Shown here: positions 33,600-43,494 of the stretch, piece by piece
Numbering within the stretch: position 1 is the stretch's first letter
Layout of the letters: each line of letters starts with the position of its first letter
Assembly (NCBI GenBank): GCA_903772945.1
Contig: CAICTM010000224.1
Location: 25,371-89,370 of the forward strand
Direction: 5' to 3'
Length of the DNA: 64,000 nt
Source: Seminavis robusta
Lineage: Eukaryota > Bacillariophyta > Bacillariophyceae > Naviculales > Naviculaceae
Notes under the pieces: generated by a model
Database searches by the model: none
Told to the model about the DNA's origin: nothing
What the model saw: the letters and a program-made list of their open reading frames with translations, nothing else
Position numbers and translations under genes: made by a program

Positions 33600-35239
33600 T
33601 TGCTCGCTTGTGTTGTGGTGGAGGAAGCTGCTGCAGAATTCGCCAGTTCCTCCATTTCTTCTTTTCAGTTTGTGTAGATCAATCGCACCATACAACAAGA
33701 GACCTCCTCCACTCACTCCCAACTACAAAGACTCTCCTAGTGTAGTAGTTGAGGAGGAAGATGATGAAGAATACCCAGGTCTTCAGTTGGTTTGTCATGG
33801 GCGAAAGCAACAACTGAGACCACTTCGGTTGTCCCAAAAGCAAACGTTCCTCGCAGAATTGATCAGTCGCAATCGCAACCATCAACGGCCACCCCACAGC
33901 CACCAAGCAACAGTCACAGACTTGCCGTGAGATCCTCGCCAGTTGCAAGCAAGACCAGAAGAAGGCTCTCATGATGTGCATGTGCCTTGGGCTCTTAAAT
34001 GAAGATGGAACTCGTTGGCTTGCTGATTTGACAGAAGAGCCTTATTGCAAGTTGTCGGCTTCGAAACTGTCCAAGTTGGCTCGGACCAAGCCAATGATGT
34101 CTGAAGAAGTTATCAGAAGAGCCCATGAACGCAAGGTTGTCAAGTGTTTCCCTCGTCCCAAGAATTGGAGGAACGAAACTCTGTACGGCCATCTCAAAGC
34201 AAATCCCATCACCAGCGAACTGACATTGCATTCCTTCGTGCACAAGAGAATGCATTTTTCCATGCTTGTGAAAACATCGTAGAGGAATCAGCGCAACAAG
34301 AAGCGGCAGAGGCGAAGCAGAGTTCGTATCGATGGACTGATGCCGATCCAAGACCATTCTATCGAATGTACTTGGCTGCCGAAGATGATCAAGTCAAGGC
34401 CGCACTGGTTGAAGATGGCAAGTGTTTGTCAAAGGCAAAGCTGGATGGTAGAAACAGTGAGGATCTGCCGATTACTTTCTTCGCGGCTCTGGCTGAGAAA
34501 TGGAACAGTGACTGGGTAGCTTCGACACCAATCCTACCAACCCTCCAGGTGACTTTTAAAAGGAAATTTCGATTGGCCAGAGGATGTGCAACAGCCAGTG
34601 ACAACGGAGTACATCACCAAGAAATGGAAGAATGACAAGATGCTACTAGCCAGATTGGTCAGTCGCTACGAAGGATCTGGTCACGGCTTCGGAATGATCG
34701 ATGGTCGCACAACCTTTGGTCATATGACCGAAGAGGCACTTCAAGCTGATGATAGAAAGGATTATCTATGGGAACAGTTCTCTGAGAAGCCACGGCATCT
34801 GCTTCTGTGGCATCTTTCTGATCAATTCGGTATCCTAAATCATGTCATCACCAGAATGTCGAAGGCTACCTCTGCAACAGGGGATGAGGTGGACACGAAA
34901 ACGTCCAAGCCAAAGAAGTCGAGGAAGAAGAAAGAAGAAGGCAAAGAGAAAGAAAGACGTCTGATGACAGCAGCAGTGACAGTGACCAAGGATGAGCCTT
35001 AAGTTTCGTGCTTCCCTTGCTGATCGCAACAGGAACAAGCGTATCAGTCAGCAATGAGAACCTACAGATGCTACCTCGCTTGACTCATGACAGATTGGAT
35101 CTATGCGTCATCCCGACACAATCCTGATGATGATGAGAGCGAACTCCTTCTTGCTGACCAAGTGCGACTTCAAGAGGAGATTGTTAACAAGTTGAAATCA
35201 AGAGTCGAGTCAATGGAGAAGAAGAAAGCATCTGACTAG
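33600..35239 (+). pseudogene. Broken Harbinger accessory gene (probable DNA-binding partner)
   Basis: Protein-like sequence continues across this stretch only by changing frame. Segments are: an acidic-Pro N-terminus (KRPPPLTPNY...EEEDDEEYP), a stretch at 33792-33974 in another frame, 33971-34220 (YCKLSASKLSKLARTKP, KCFPRPKNWRNE), a frame change near 34210 to TDIAFLRAQENAFFHACENI and YRWTDADPRPFYRMYLA, another near 34560 to FDWPEDVQQPVTTEYITKKW and RYEGSGHGFGMIDGR, and a last piece SELLLADQVRLQEEIV ending at 35239. At least three frame changes cannot be explained by GT-AG introns I can see. In this superfamily the second gene usually encodes a Myb-like DNA-binding partner needed for transposition. 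I could not identify a Myb fold with certainty. Confidence 0.6.
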
Positions 35240-35360
35240 TTTATGGGTGGCCTCTTGTACATTCCATCGGCCACTATCTTATGCATTATGTCTTGTGGCA
35301 ATATTCCCTGTTCCGATTCCTTCTTCCGACGTCTTTCCTCCCTCCTCAAATGACTTCTAT

Positions 35361-36578
35361 CTACGTCGTCAAAGTGTTCGCCTCCATCCAACAGCTCTCT
35401 TGGTGAGGCTTAGTACAACAACACCACTCCAAGCTCAATCTCAAGCTCATCTGCCGCCAATGATCGGTTGTAGTCTTCTTCTTCTTCCTCTCATTATCCT
35501 GCAACACCTCCCTTCCCAGTCGCCTATCAATGCAGAAGTTGTGCAAGCGACAAAGGCAAATGGCCAAGGCTGTTATCTTTGCCAACCCCATTGTTGCCGA
35601 CAGAGCTCTGCGCAGAATTCCCCATCGATTTACCAGCATGCCGAAGGAACACTCTATCTTGATTCGAAGTTGCGAGTGGTAAAAGTTGTAGTCATCTTGT
35701 GTTCCTCTTGCCGTCTTGAAAGGTGTGGCCATGTAAGTGTTATTGACATATGCGCAGTCACCAAACAGACACAGCCCTGGAGCTAACAGCTTTTCTTCTA
35801 GCATATAATACAGAGGACTGGTGACAAACGCAAGATAGTCAGAGCAAGAAGCCGGATTCTGCACACACACATCTATAAATCTGGCTTCATGGTCACAGAC
35901 GGCTTGTAAGTTCAACCAAATCGCTTCTTCCTTTCCAGAAGAATCTCTTTTGTCTGTATCTGCAACCTCGCAGTCAGCAAGATGTGGTTTTTCTGTCCAG
36001 AGCAGCATGCAATCGATAGCTCCAACGCAGCACGTAAAGCCTGGTTGACTTCTCTCACTGAAACCTCTTGCAATTGCTTTCTGTCTGTTGTGTTCTTTAG
36101 GGAAAGATATAGCGAGCTCTGGTGCCTTGCACGTATTACAGGCATCCACTACCATCCATACACTGACAAAGACAGATGAGTGAGAGATGCCATGCATCAC
36201 GGAGATATCGTACGAAGAACCACCAGCGAAATATCGCAGTGCAACGCTGAGTCGAATGGAACTGCTTATCTTTCCATTTACAGCACCTATGTCTTGCTCC
36301 TGCTTGGTTCCTGTTCCTGTGTTGGTCTTTCTTTTGGATGCAGCATTCAGGTAAGGCTTCAATAAATGGTGCAGTGCCCAGAAGTCCTGTTCAGTCATTC
36401 GAAAGGCTCTCTTTACATACCCTGGTCCCATCTCACGAAAGATGCTGTGGACCATTCTTCTCTTGCGTTTAATAGGTGGGGTGTTATGTCTTCCAAGGCC
36501 GTCATCTTGTTCATCGAAGCCAAAGAGAGATGGATCTGCTTCCAGGAGTGTTGCCGTGAAGCTTGCCAACGTTCGCAA
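35361..36578 (-). CDS. Harbinger-type DDE transposase (nuclease)
   Basis: 405 residues, uninterrupted. Catalytic residues of the DDE_Tnp_4 type are all in place: Asp189 in VGAIDCMLLW, Asp274 in LFGDCAYV and Glu309 in RIKIECSFGMLVNRWG. The N-terminal helical part carries the typical Y-x-x-x-F-R-M-T-x-x-x-F pattern (YVKRAFRMTEQDFWALHHLL) and an ALRYFAGGSSYDISVMHG helix-turn-helix-like block. The C-terminal region ends in CRLHNFCIDRR, as in related elements, plus a basic tail. It lies on the strand opposite to the accessory gene, and the two converge. The enzyme would cut and rejoin DNA at the element's ends in the nucleus. Confidence 0.92.
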   Translation of the reverse strand: MRTLASFTATLLEADPSLFGFDEQDDGLGRHNTPPIKRKRRMVHSIFREMGPGYVKRAFRMTEQDFWALHHLLKPYLNAASKRKTNTGTGTKQEQDIGAVNGKISSSIRLSVALRYFAGGSSYDISVMHGISHSSVFVSVWMVVDACNTCKAPELAISFPKEHNRQKAIARGFSERSQPGFTCCVGAIDCMLLWTEKPHLADCEVADTDKRDSSGKEEAIWLNLQAVCDHEARFIDVCVQNPASCSDYLAFVTSPLYYMLEEKLLAPGLCLFGDCAYVNNTYMATPFKTARGTQDDYNFYHSQLRIKIECSFGMLVNRWGILRRALSATMGLAKITALAICLCRLHNFCIDRRLGREVLQDNERKKKKTTTDHWRQMSLRLSLEWCCCTKPHQESCWMEANTLTT

Positions 36579-36926
36579 CCTTTTGATGATTCGAGAACCA
36601 TGGCCGTAGCGCCCTGCTTCAACAGCTGTTGGCTGGAGAAAAAGAACGAGATAACAAGAAGCAACAAGAGGTACATTGCATTGACTGCTATTTTATGGTC
36701 TACTATGGTCTATTATCCTCAACAAGAGCCATGGCATTGACTATCAACAGAGGAGAGGTGCAACTCCATCTATTCAGACTCCCACGAGTTTTATCAACTC
36801 CCACTTGAAAACGTTGCCTCAAAACTTCGATTGAGGGTGCACGCGGTGTGGAGAGGGTAGCCAAGTTAACCTGTTAACTCGAGTTTTGAGGTGCACTTGT
36901 CAACTAGGATTCGAAGTTCCACCCAT

Positions 36927-36948
36927 ACCCCGTCTGGACAGGCTCTTA
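36927..36948. repeat. Right terminal inverted repeat and TTA target duplication
   Basis: The reverse complement of the left end (36927-36945), followed by TTA (36946-36948). Confidence 0.92.
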
Positions 36949-39900
36949 GGCCGCTCTCTACCGGAGGGACTAAAGTAGCGACTAAAGGAATCCTTTAGGT
37001 GGTTGTTTAGTTCAAGATTTATCTCCGGTGGATGGTTTTTTGTGTACTTTGCTGTTGGGCGAAACAGAGAGTACTGTACCGCAGAGGGTTAAAAGACCTC
37101 GCATTAGGGTTAGGTCATCGGGCAAGGGGTCTGGCCACCGTTAGCCAGTAGAGCAGGGAAGTTACCACGTCACCAGCGGGGGGAGGGTGGCTTGGAGGAG
37201 GAAAGTCTGCTACTGTAGTCTAACCCACGCGTTGCACACACTTGCCACATGAAGCTTTACAGAGGGTGGGCTTCTTTGTCAACCAATGCTATGCATACCT
37301 CTCTCATCGCTGCTACCTGAGCAAGGCTTCTAACTAATTGATCCACAAATCTTTGTTCCTGGGTGTCAAGCCGTTGGAGATCTTCACATCTTGACCCGGA
37401 TCCTGGCAAATATATCGAGAGTCACGTCGTCTATTGATTATTGATGCACCTACCGTATCCACCAAACGATCAGCAGTCCCTCTAGCTAGAATAAGTGTAG
37501 TAGACTAGCTCATGGAGAACTAAAGGATGGTGGATAGTGTACAACTTAATTTACTGTATGTATTTTTTGTTCAGTGCGCAAGTCCTGCAGATAAGACTTA
37601 GCTTTCCAGAAAATCATAGTCTTACAACATCTCTTTGGGGATAGCTCGAATGCAGAATGCTTGTGAAAAATGGACTGAGGCAACAGAGTATGATCACGTT
37701 CGTGTGGCTCTTTTTCTTTTACCCGCAGGGGGTTCCACATGACTTGACTATACAGGCTGTGAAGAGTGGATCTTGCAACGTTTCCACTTTCTTTCTTGAC
37801 CTCAGGGCAACTCTCTCTCTCTCTCTCTTTGTATGAAGCACAAGAGATCTATCGGGACCTGTGTTCTTGAAGAGATGCCAACAAGGAAGCTCGTGTTTTG
37901 ACCAGTTTGGGACCGCGTCGCTTCATGGAAGACCAGGTTGCGTTTGCTTTGCTGGAACGGAGTTTGTAGTCAAGTTTCGTTCGCGTCAGGCACAGTGGCT
38001 TTCCTGCGGGGGTATTCATGGCGACTTCGATGGATGCTTGCATTATTGCTGTTGTTGGTTTGTTGTTGATGATCGCGATGGGTTGATTGGAAAGGATGTG
38101 GAGTTGGACGGTTGTTTTTTATGCGATGCTCTGGTGAGGAAAGGGGAGCCAACCTCAGTAGCTCAACAAACTTCGTTCGCATTTTGACAGGAGAGCTACT
38201 TGGGCGCGATGGTCTCACACACACTTAGCTCACACTTGCACAACTTACTTGAAGTTCCAGACAGGAGAGTATTAGGAGTCAGATGCCTTCTTTTCTATTG
38301 CATCCCCGCATTATGGCTGAATTATGGCCATCATGCAGTTACGGCCCCGCTGACCTTCCAGTAGCTTCAACCAGGGAACCGAGTGTACTCAGAGCTACTG
38401 AGTGTGTACTCGAGTACTCAGTAACACAAGCAAGTGTTCTGAATTACGAGCTACAACTAGAGTACCGAGAAACTGGCATGTACAGACTCATGTACCACTA
38501 AAATTCTTCCATGTAATGCCTCGAATTAGTGTTCGGATGGTTGGCCATTGATGAGCCTAAAACGATGCAGCCCATCTCATCCCAACATCCCAGCACCTGA
38601 CTGTTCAACTCAGCAAACAATGGCAAGTTCCGTTGAGACCGACGGAGTGCCATAATACCCTTTCCAATCAGCTGGTATACTGGAAGGATGTTGGCCTCTA
38701 TTCCAACAAGTTTAGGCTCAATTTTTTCTCTTGCGGTATTGGCTAGCCTGGGGAAGAAAGATCCTGGGTTGGGCGACTTCTTTTGAGGGGCTGATGGTGT
38801 GTTTGGAATAAGAAGAAAGAGCACAAAGTGGGCAACCTCTGGCCCTTGAGTCGATGCTGCTGCTCGTGGCTGGGATGCGATCATTAAGAACGCAAATACA
38901 GTCAATCAGCCAAGAGTTACATCTTACCTCTTGCGATGAAACAATGGAAAGTGAAGATCAGCCATGGTGGTGGTACCGTGCCGACAGTCTGCCCCAACCA
39001 AGCTCTATTGAGCTTTCTACGGCTGTACTGCAGCTCTTTCTATATCTAGCTAGCTACTAGCCAGCCAGCCAGCCAGCCAGCCAGCCAACCAACCTCCAGA
39101 TCTTGTGGTCGCTGAGTGGAGTCGAGTCGAGTCTTCTGGGTGTACTACTACCTACTCTCTGGCCATGGAGTACCATAATCTAGACTCAGTAGCCTAAAGC
39201 ATACCTTTACTCCAACAGGTACTCTTTAGAAGCAAGCTGGCTACTAGCTAGTAGGCTCGGATCTGCAACCAGCACGCACCTATTGAAAGCACTTACTCCT
39301 CGAGGAGTACCGTGCATACCGTGCTAGATGGAATGAGCTATGGAATGGTTGGGTTGAAGGTTCTGGGTAGACATACTGACTTATTAGATATTGATGGTAG
39401 TCAAAAGCTTCAAGCATGAACGCCCTTTCAATAAGAACCACAGTTCAACCATTTCGCCTCGAAAGACTCACGTCACGCCGTCCTCAGCTGGCCCCTTAAA
39501 GCCCCATTGACCCATTGCTTCGAATGTTCCACAGCATTATTAGAGCTATTATTTGCATCATTGTTCTCAATTCTCAATGGCGAGCTAAAAAAACTCGATT
39601 GTTGAAGAGCTGATGAAGTAAGTGCAATCTATCAATAGCCAAATAGCCACATCGCAACACCATTCTCTATTCTGTACTCTACATAAGGTAGATCTGAGCT
39701 CTTTGTTACTCAGTGCAGTACTCTAGAGAAGAACTCAGCAACTCGAGTAATGAGAAAAGCGGTACATGGTACATCCAGTGTACATGCAGTGGTGGTCAAA
39801 TTCCGGATCCAAGAAGATCTTCAGAATCTGATGAAGGAATGTTTGGTTTGTTATGGTTGGGAAGCTGAAGGGCAAGGTCACCTTGGGAAGCTCCTTGAGG

Positions 39901-40881
39901 AGCTCTTGGTGTTGCACTGGCAGAAGGAAGAATCATTAGGTTTTGCTTGCCTGCAAGCTTCAATTACCTTGCCGGGTGACACAAGACACAAAGCACACTG
40001 CAAAGCGAGCTGAGGAGCAAGCAAGACCGAGGAGTACGTACATCGTGGAAATCCGCACCGAGTCGTCCTCGTTCCTCGTTGCTGATCGTGCAAAGGCTCG
40101 GTATCAAGCAAAGTTAAGAATCGAAGGTCCTTCAATGACTTAGCAGGAGTGCCTGGTGTGTGCCACGCTGGTCCTGCCCATAATTGGTGGCCAGGCTAGG
40201 CTCCCTTCCAGCCACTCACCCGACCAAGCAAGATAGCCAAACAGCCAATGGCTAGCTGGTCAGATCAAGACCACAAACGGTACACCAAGCAACACTACAG
40301 GTAGCTAGCTAGTCGCTGCATTGCTTCCTCGCCAGGCTAATGCCCGGTGCCAGAGAAAGTTCCTTTCCAAGACAGGTGGCTGCAAACCCTAGCTAGCAAG
40401 GGGCCTACTCTTATTGCTGTGCTACTCGGCATGAAATACAAGTACCGGTAGCTAGCTAGCTAGCCAAGTAGTAGGGTTCTCAACAAGGTCCCAGTACATG
40501 TAGTTGCATCCACACCAAACAAGTCTGCAGTACTGGGGAAGCCTTGTGGCCCAATGGTTTGTTACAGTGGCGTGGCTGAGAGGGATGTGCAATAATGTGA
40601 ATTCTGCCTGGAACTGGAACTCAAACATCAGTATAAACTTGGAGGGAGCTGGGATAGATTCCGGCACGGTACATGTAGTACACCAAGTGAGCAGGTAGTC
40701 TATGCTAAACTAAAGAAGTAACAATATCATTCCGTTGGAGACAGGCAGGCAGCCATTGGGTACCGTACAGTAGTTGGAAGAATGAATGAATCAAGTCATG
40801 TATGATGTGAACTATTTATTGGGTGGCTGTTGTAACTAATAGTACAGAATGGAATGTGGAGGATGTCATCGAGTTGGCTGC
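36949..40881. other. Long gene-poor region with simple repeats
   Basis: About 3.9 kb with no confidently supported gene. It has a CT dinucleotide tract at 37810-37828, a CCAG tetranucleotide tract at 39059-39086, CTAG-type tracts near 40300 and 40445, and a TACCGGTA octamer at 40443. Two minus-strand frames (37849-38043 and 37970-38224) could be joined into one basic small protein, but no splice signal decides it. One weak gene candidate at 38498-38905 is listed separately. Confidence 0.45.
38498..38905 (-). CDS. Weak candidate: small hypothetical protein
   Basis: 135 codons starting with a hydrophobic stretch (MTVFAFLMIASQPRAAAS) that could be a signal peptide. A second hydrophobic stretch and a helical C-terminal half follow (IGKGIMALRRSQRN). 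No family is recognised and there is no supporting neighbour. The frame may be chance or a remnant. Confidence 0.25.
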   Translation of the reverse strand: MTVFAFLMIASQPRAAASTQGPEVAHFVLFLLIPNTPSAPQKKSPNPGSFFPRLANTAREKIEPKLVGIEANILPVYQLIGKGIMALRRSQRNLPLFAELNSQVLGCWDEMGCIVLGSSMANHPNTNSRHYMEEF

Positions 40882-41571
40882 TCATGCCGCTGGGGCAACA
40901 CCGTGCAAGTTCAGCTCTGTTACAATCATCAGATTCAAAGAGAAGAAGACGTGAGCATCCTCTTCCTCCAGTTGCGCCTCCATATCAGTGTGGTCCAAGA
41001 TGTCTCCCAACATCTTGCCAAAGATATGAGTGCTCTGGGTATCCATAAAGTTCGATGCGATCTGGGCCATGTTGTTGGCCAATGCGGCCAACAAGAGCAT
41101 ATCAGCTTGGCGAAGATCGTCAGAGAAGGTTTCCAGCAAGGTCAAAGCGTGGCTGTAGCATCGCCTTGCCATCTCCAATCCAATGGAGCAGCACCCGGAA
41201 TCGCGCATGGCTTCATGATGGTGGCAGAGACCCAAGTTGAACAAGAGAACCGCGGGAATGAGGTGATGGTCCACTAAATCTTGGCTGTCGTTGCTATTGT
41301 CCTTCACAAAGATAAAGGCGCCATTGAAAACGGCAAAGGCGCCTGCACAAGCTTGAGAAGATCCGGTGGGAACAGAAACGGTACGAGTGGTCAAAGATAG
41401 TCTTGGCTGATGCTGCTGAGTGGAGCCATCGGAGGATGGAGGCAGTTCCATTCGAAAGGTCTGGAGGGCAAACTTGAGTGCCAACATGCACTCGTAGTAG
41501 TTTCCCTGGAGCAAGTGGGCAATCGCCTTGCTGTTGAGGTTCATTGCGTTGATGTGGTGATTAGTTGCCAT
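40882..41571 (-). CDS. TPR-like helical protein of a diatom family, function unknown
   Basis: 229 residues from Met at 41571 (gccATGgtg on the opposite strand reads ...accATGgcaac, a good context). The open frame reaches further upstream to 41718, but that part is AT-rich and repetitive. It opens with NAMNLNSKAIAHLLQGNYYECMLALKFALQ, in two overlapping pieces, the pattern of a single TPR helix pair. A second helix pair follows around VLLFNLGLCHHHEAM and ARRCYSHALTLLET, and a third around MLLLAALANNMAQIASNF. This tetratricopeptide-like layout is common in diatom proteins I remember as unnamed. It probably binds other proteins; nothing points to a catalytic role. Confidence 0.72.
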   Translation of the reverse strand: MATNHHINAMNLNSKAIAHLLQGNYYECMLALKFALQTFRMELPPSSDGSTQQHQPRLSLTTRTVSVPTGSSQACAGAFAVFNGAFIFVKDNSNDSQDLVDHHLIPAVLLFNLGLCHHHEAMRDSGCCSIGLEMARRCYSHALTLLETFSDDLRQADMLLLAALANNMAQIASNFMDTQSTHIFGKMLGDILDHTDMEAQLEEEDAHVFFSLNLMIVTELNLHGVAPAA

Positions 41572-43104
41572 GGTGAAACAAGAATTCTGTTGTTCGTAAA
41601 AGACTGTTGTTCCAAGTGAGAGCTTTGGAAATTGTGTGCCCAAGGAAAAATGAAATGAAATGAACTGATGAGGATTTCGGAGTTCGGATAGGGCAAGAGA
41701 TGCTTGGACTTGCCTCATCGTGGCTTTACGGACGCAATCGTACTATTCTTGGTGTGGTTTCGCAACGACATATGCATTAGTTTATAGAATGGGCCTAAAG
41801 CAAGTGCCCATTTAATGATGCTGCAACTGCTGGCAGCAAAAAGTAAACTGCGAGTTTGTCAGTGAAGTGAGGAGTCTTAATGGTCACTTCAACTCGAAAA
41901 GTCCTACGGCACCCAAAACGTACAATTCCTACTGGCATGCGCACCTGACTTTTTTGAAAGGGCCTTTTAAAAGGTTCCAATGTTCCAATTACCACCTTCA
42001 CCTCTAAGAAGTCATAACAAGGAGACATACTGACAAATTGGTTAGGCAAGTGGATGTTAATTGATCAGATTGTTAGCTCCCTTCTACTCTGAGCAGAAAT
42101 TTACAGTAGAACTTTACCTCTGTGTGGCTGTGTGGCCGCAAACCACCAACCTACCAACCTCCTTCTATTCATACGACCTTAAGGACAGATTTGTAACCAG
42201 AAGGGTTCTGAATGGCGGAAGTTTCCCAGTGAAAAATTTATGATAATCACCCTTAGTATGCTTTCCCGCAGAATCCAGCTAATTTTAAGCCCCACGAGCA
42301 CTTGAAGGGGGCTTAATCTTTATCTTTCACTACTGGAACATTGAATCATTTATTTATTTCAAAAGACCCAGTCTGTTCACTTACTTGGTGAGCTCTGGGT
42401 GTTTGCATATAAGCTTATATATATCTTTAAAGCAATACTGCTCCCTATTAGAGAACCCTGCAAGAAAGCTCTATTTGCAAGGGTTGCAGCAGTGCTGAAA
42501 GTAGTGATGGTTGCTGGCTCCAGAGCACCTCCCTGATTTATCTGACTTCTCTGCAAAGTGCCCAAACTGGCTGCTTTTAGCTCCGGTTTGTACCTGTACC
42601 AGTACTCGTGGTATGTCTGTGTAACATGCATTTTAAATACCAAAACGTCCTTGATTCCTTGGAGACTCCTTCATCCTCCAGCCTAATCGATGCTGGCCAG
42701 GAAAAAACTAACATGGACTTTCTTTTGATTGTCTTGAGAAAGGTCCTCATTTTCAGCCAGTAGTTTTGAAAAGTTCCAGCCAGTGACCAGCCTGTCCAAG
42801 CAACAAAGACATTTAAAGGGTAGTTGTAGAGAGATGAAGGGCTTAGTTCTGTCTCAAGTTCCAAAGGGCACCCACGAGTGGAATTGTGCGAGGCTTTTCC
42901 TGAACCACTCTGCTTCTGCTGGTTCATTATGACTCGACAAGTTCAGGAAGAACCACCACTTCCAATTATTTTTCCATCATCTCAGATCTCAGTGCTCCGC
43001 AGCTGTTCCGACAAACCCCACAATTTTATTTCGCAACAACCTCTTCTGTTGGAAACAAAAATCTCTTCCTCAAACATCAGACCTTCATACCACAGCAAGC
43101 GACC
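41572..43104. other. Intergenic stretch, no supported gene
   Basis: Several minus-strand frames of 84-116 codons (for example 42577-42927) lack recognisable content. The stretch is moderately AT-rich. Confidence 0.4.
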
Positions 43105-43494
43105 ATGAACATTCCCGCATACATCCACATCCCAATTTCCCCCAGCCAACCTGAGAACGACAGCTCTCTAGCCGGCAACTTGCCCTGGCTCGCAATGCCC
43201 CCGCCTCCACCATTGGAGCGTTGGACATCAGAAGGCTCTACTTCGGAGAGAATTCCTCCCACGTTGCCAGTAAGATCGACTGAAGCAGCGAGAAATTCCT
43301 CTCAAAGGGGATTTGCAGACGAATGCAGAATCTCTCGAAGAAAAAGTGAGAGTGCGCTTCCACCAAAGATGCCGCGAAGATCTTGTGAAAGCCAACAGAA
43401 GGACCCCCCAGCCACTACACGTAGCGCTGGAGCTCCAAGATTACCAAAGCGTTCTCGCGAGCCTTGTCTTCATCCCAAGAGGAGCATGCCTTAA
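43105..43494 (+). CDS. Small Pro-rich protein with repeated PxxPxR motifs (copy A)
   Basis: 129 residues, single exon. It starts with MNIPAYIHIPISPS, nearly the same as the start of copy B at 46405 (MNIPTFIQIPAIGS). The rest is disordered and holds three matches to the class II SH3-ligand pattern PxxPxR: PTLPVR, PKMPRR and PRLPKR. Each is followed within a few residues by Ser. Both genes lie on the same strand 3.3 kb apart with similar length and low-complexity composition, so they look like paralogs from a local duplication. I know no named family. An adaptor or SH3-binding peptide role is a guess from the motif alone. Confidence 0.68.
   Translation: MNIPAYIHIPISPSQPENDSSLAGNLPWLAMPPPPPLERWTSEGSTSERIPPTLPVRSTEAARNSSQRGFADECRISRRKSESALPPKMPRRSCESQQKDPPATTRSAGAPRLPKRSREPCLHPKRSMP

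Larger units (their letters stand above)
33222..36945. mobile_element. PIF/Harbinger DNA transposon, 3724 bp, complete ends
   Basis: The two ends are perfect 19-bp inverted repeats: GAGCCTGTCCAGACGGGGT at 33222-33240 and its reverse complement at 36927-36945. Both are flanked directly by TTA (33219-33221 and 36946-36948), the 3-bp target duplication typical of PIF/Harbinger elements (T-W-A). Inside are an intact DDE transposase on the minus strand and a broken accessory gene on the plus strand, in the usual two-gene layout. Perfect ends argue for a fairly recent insertion, while the broken accessory gene suggests this copy now depends on others for mobility. Confidence 0.92.

Noticed and set aside
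37849-38224. Possible small basic gene on the minus strand
   Set aside because: Two frames would have to be joined, and no splice pair or homology decides it.
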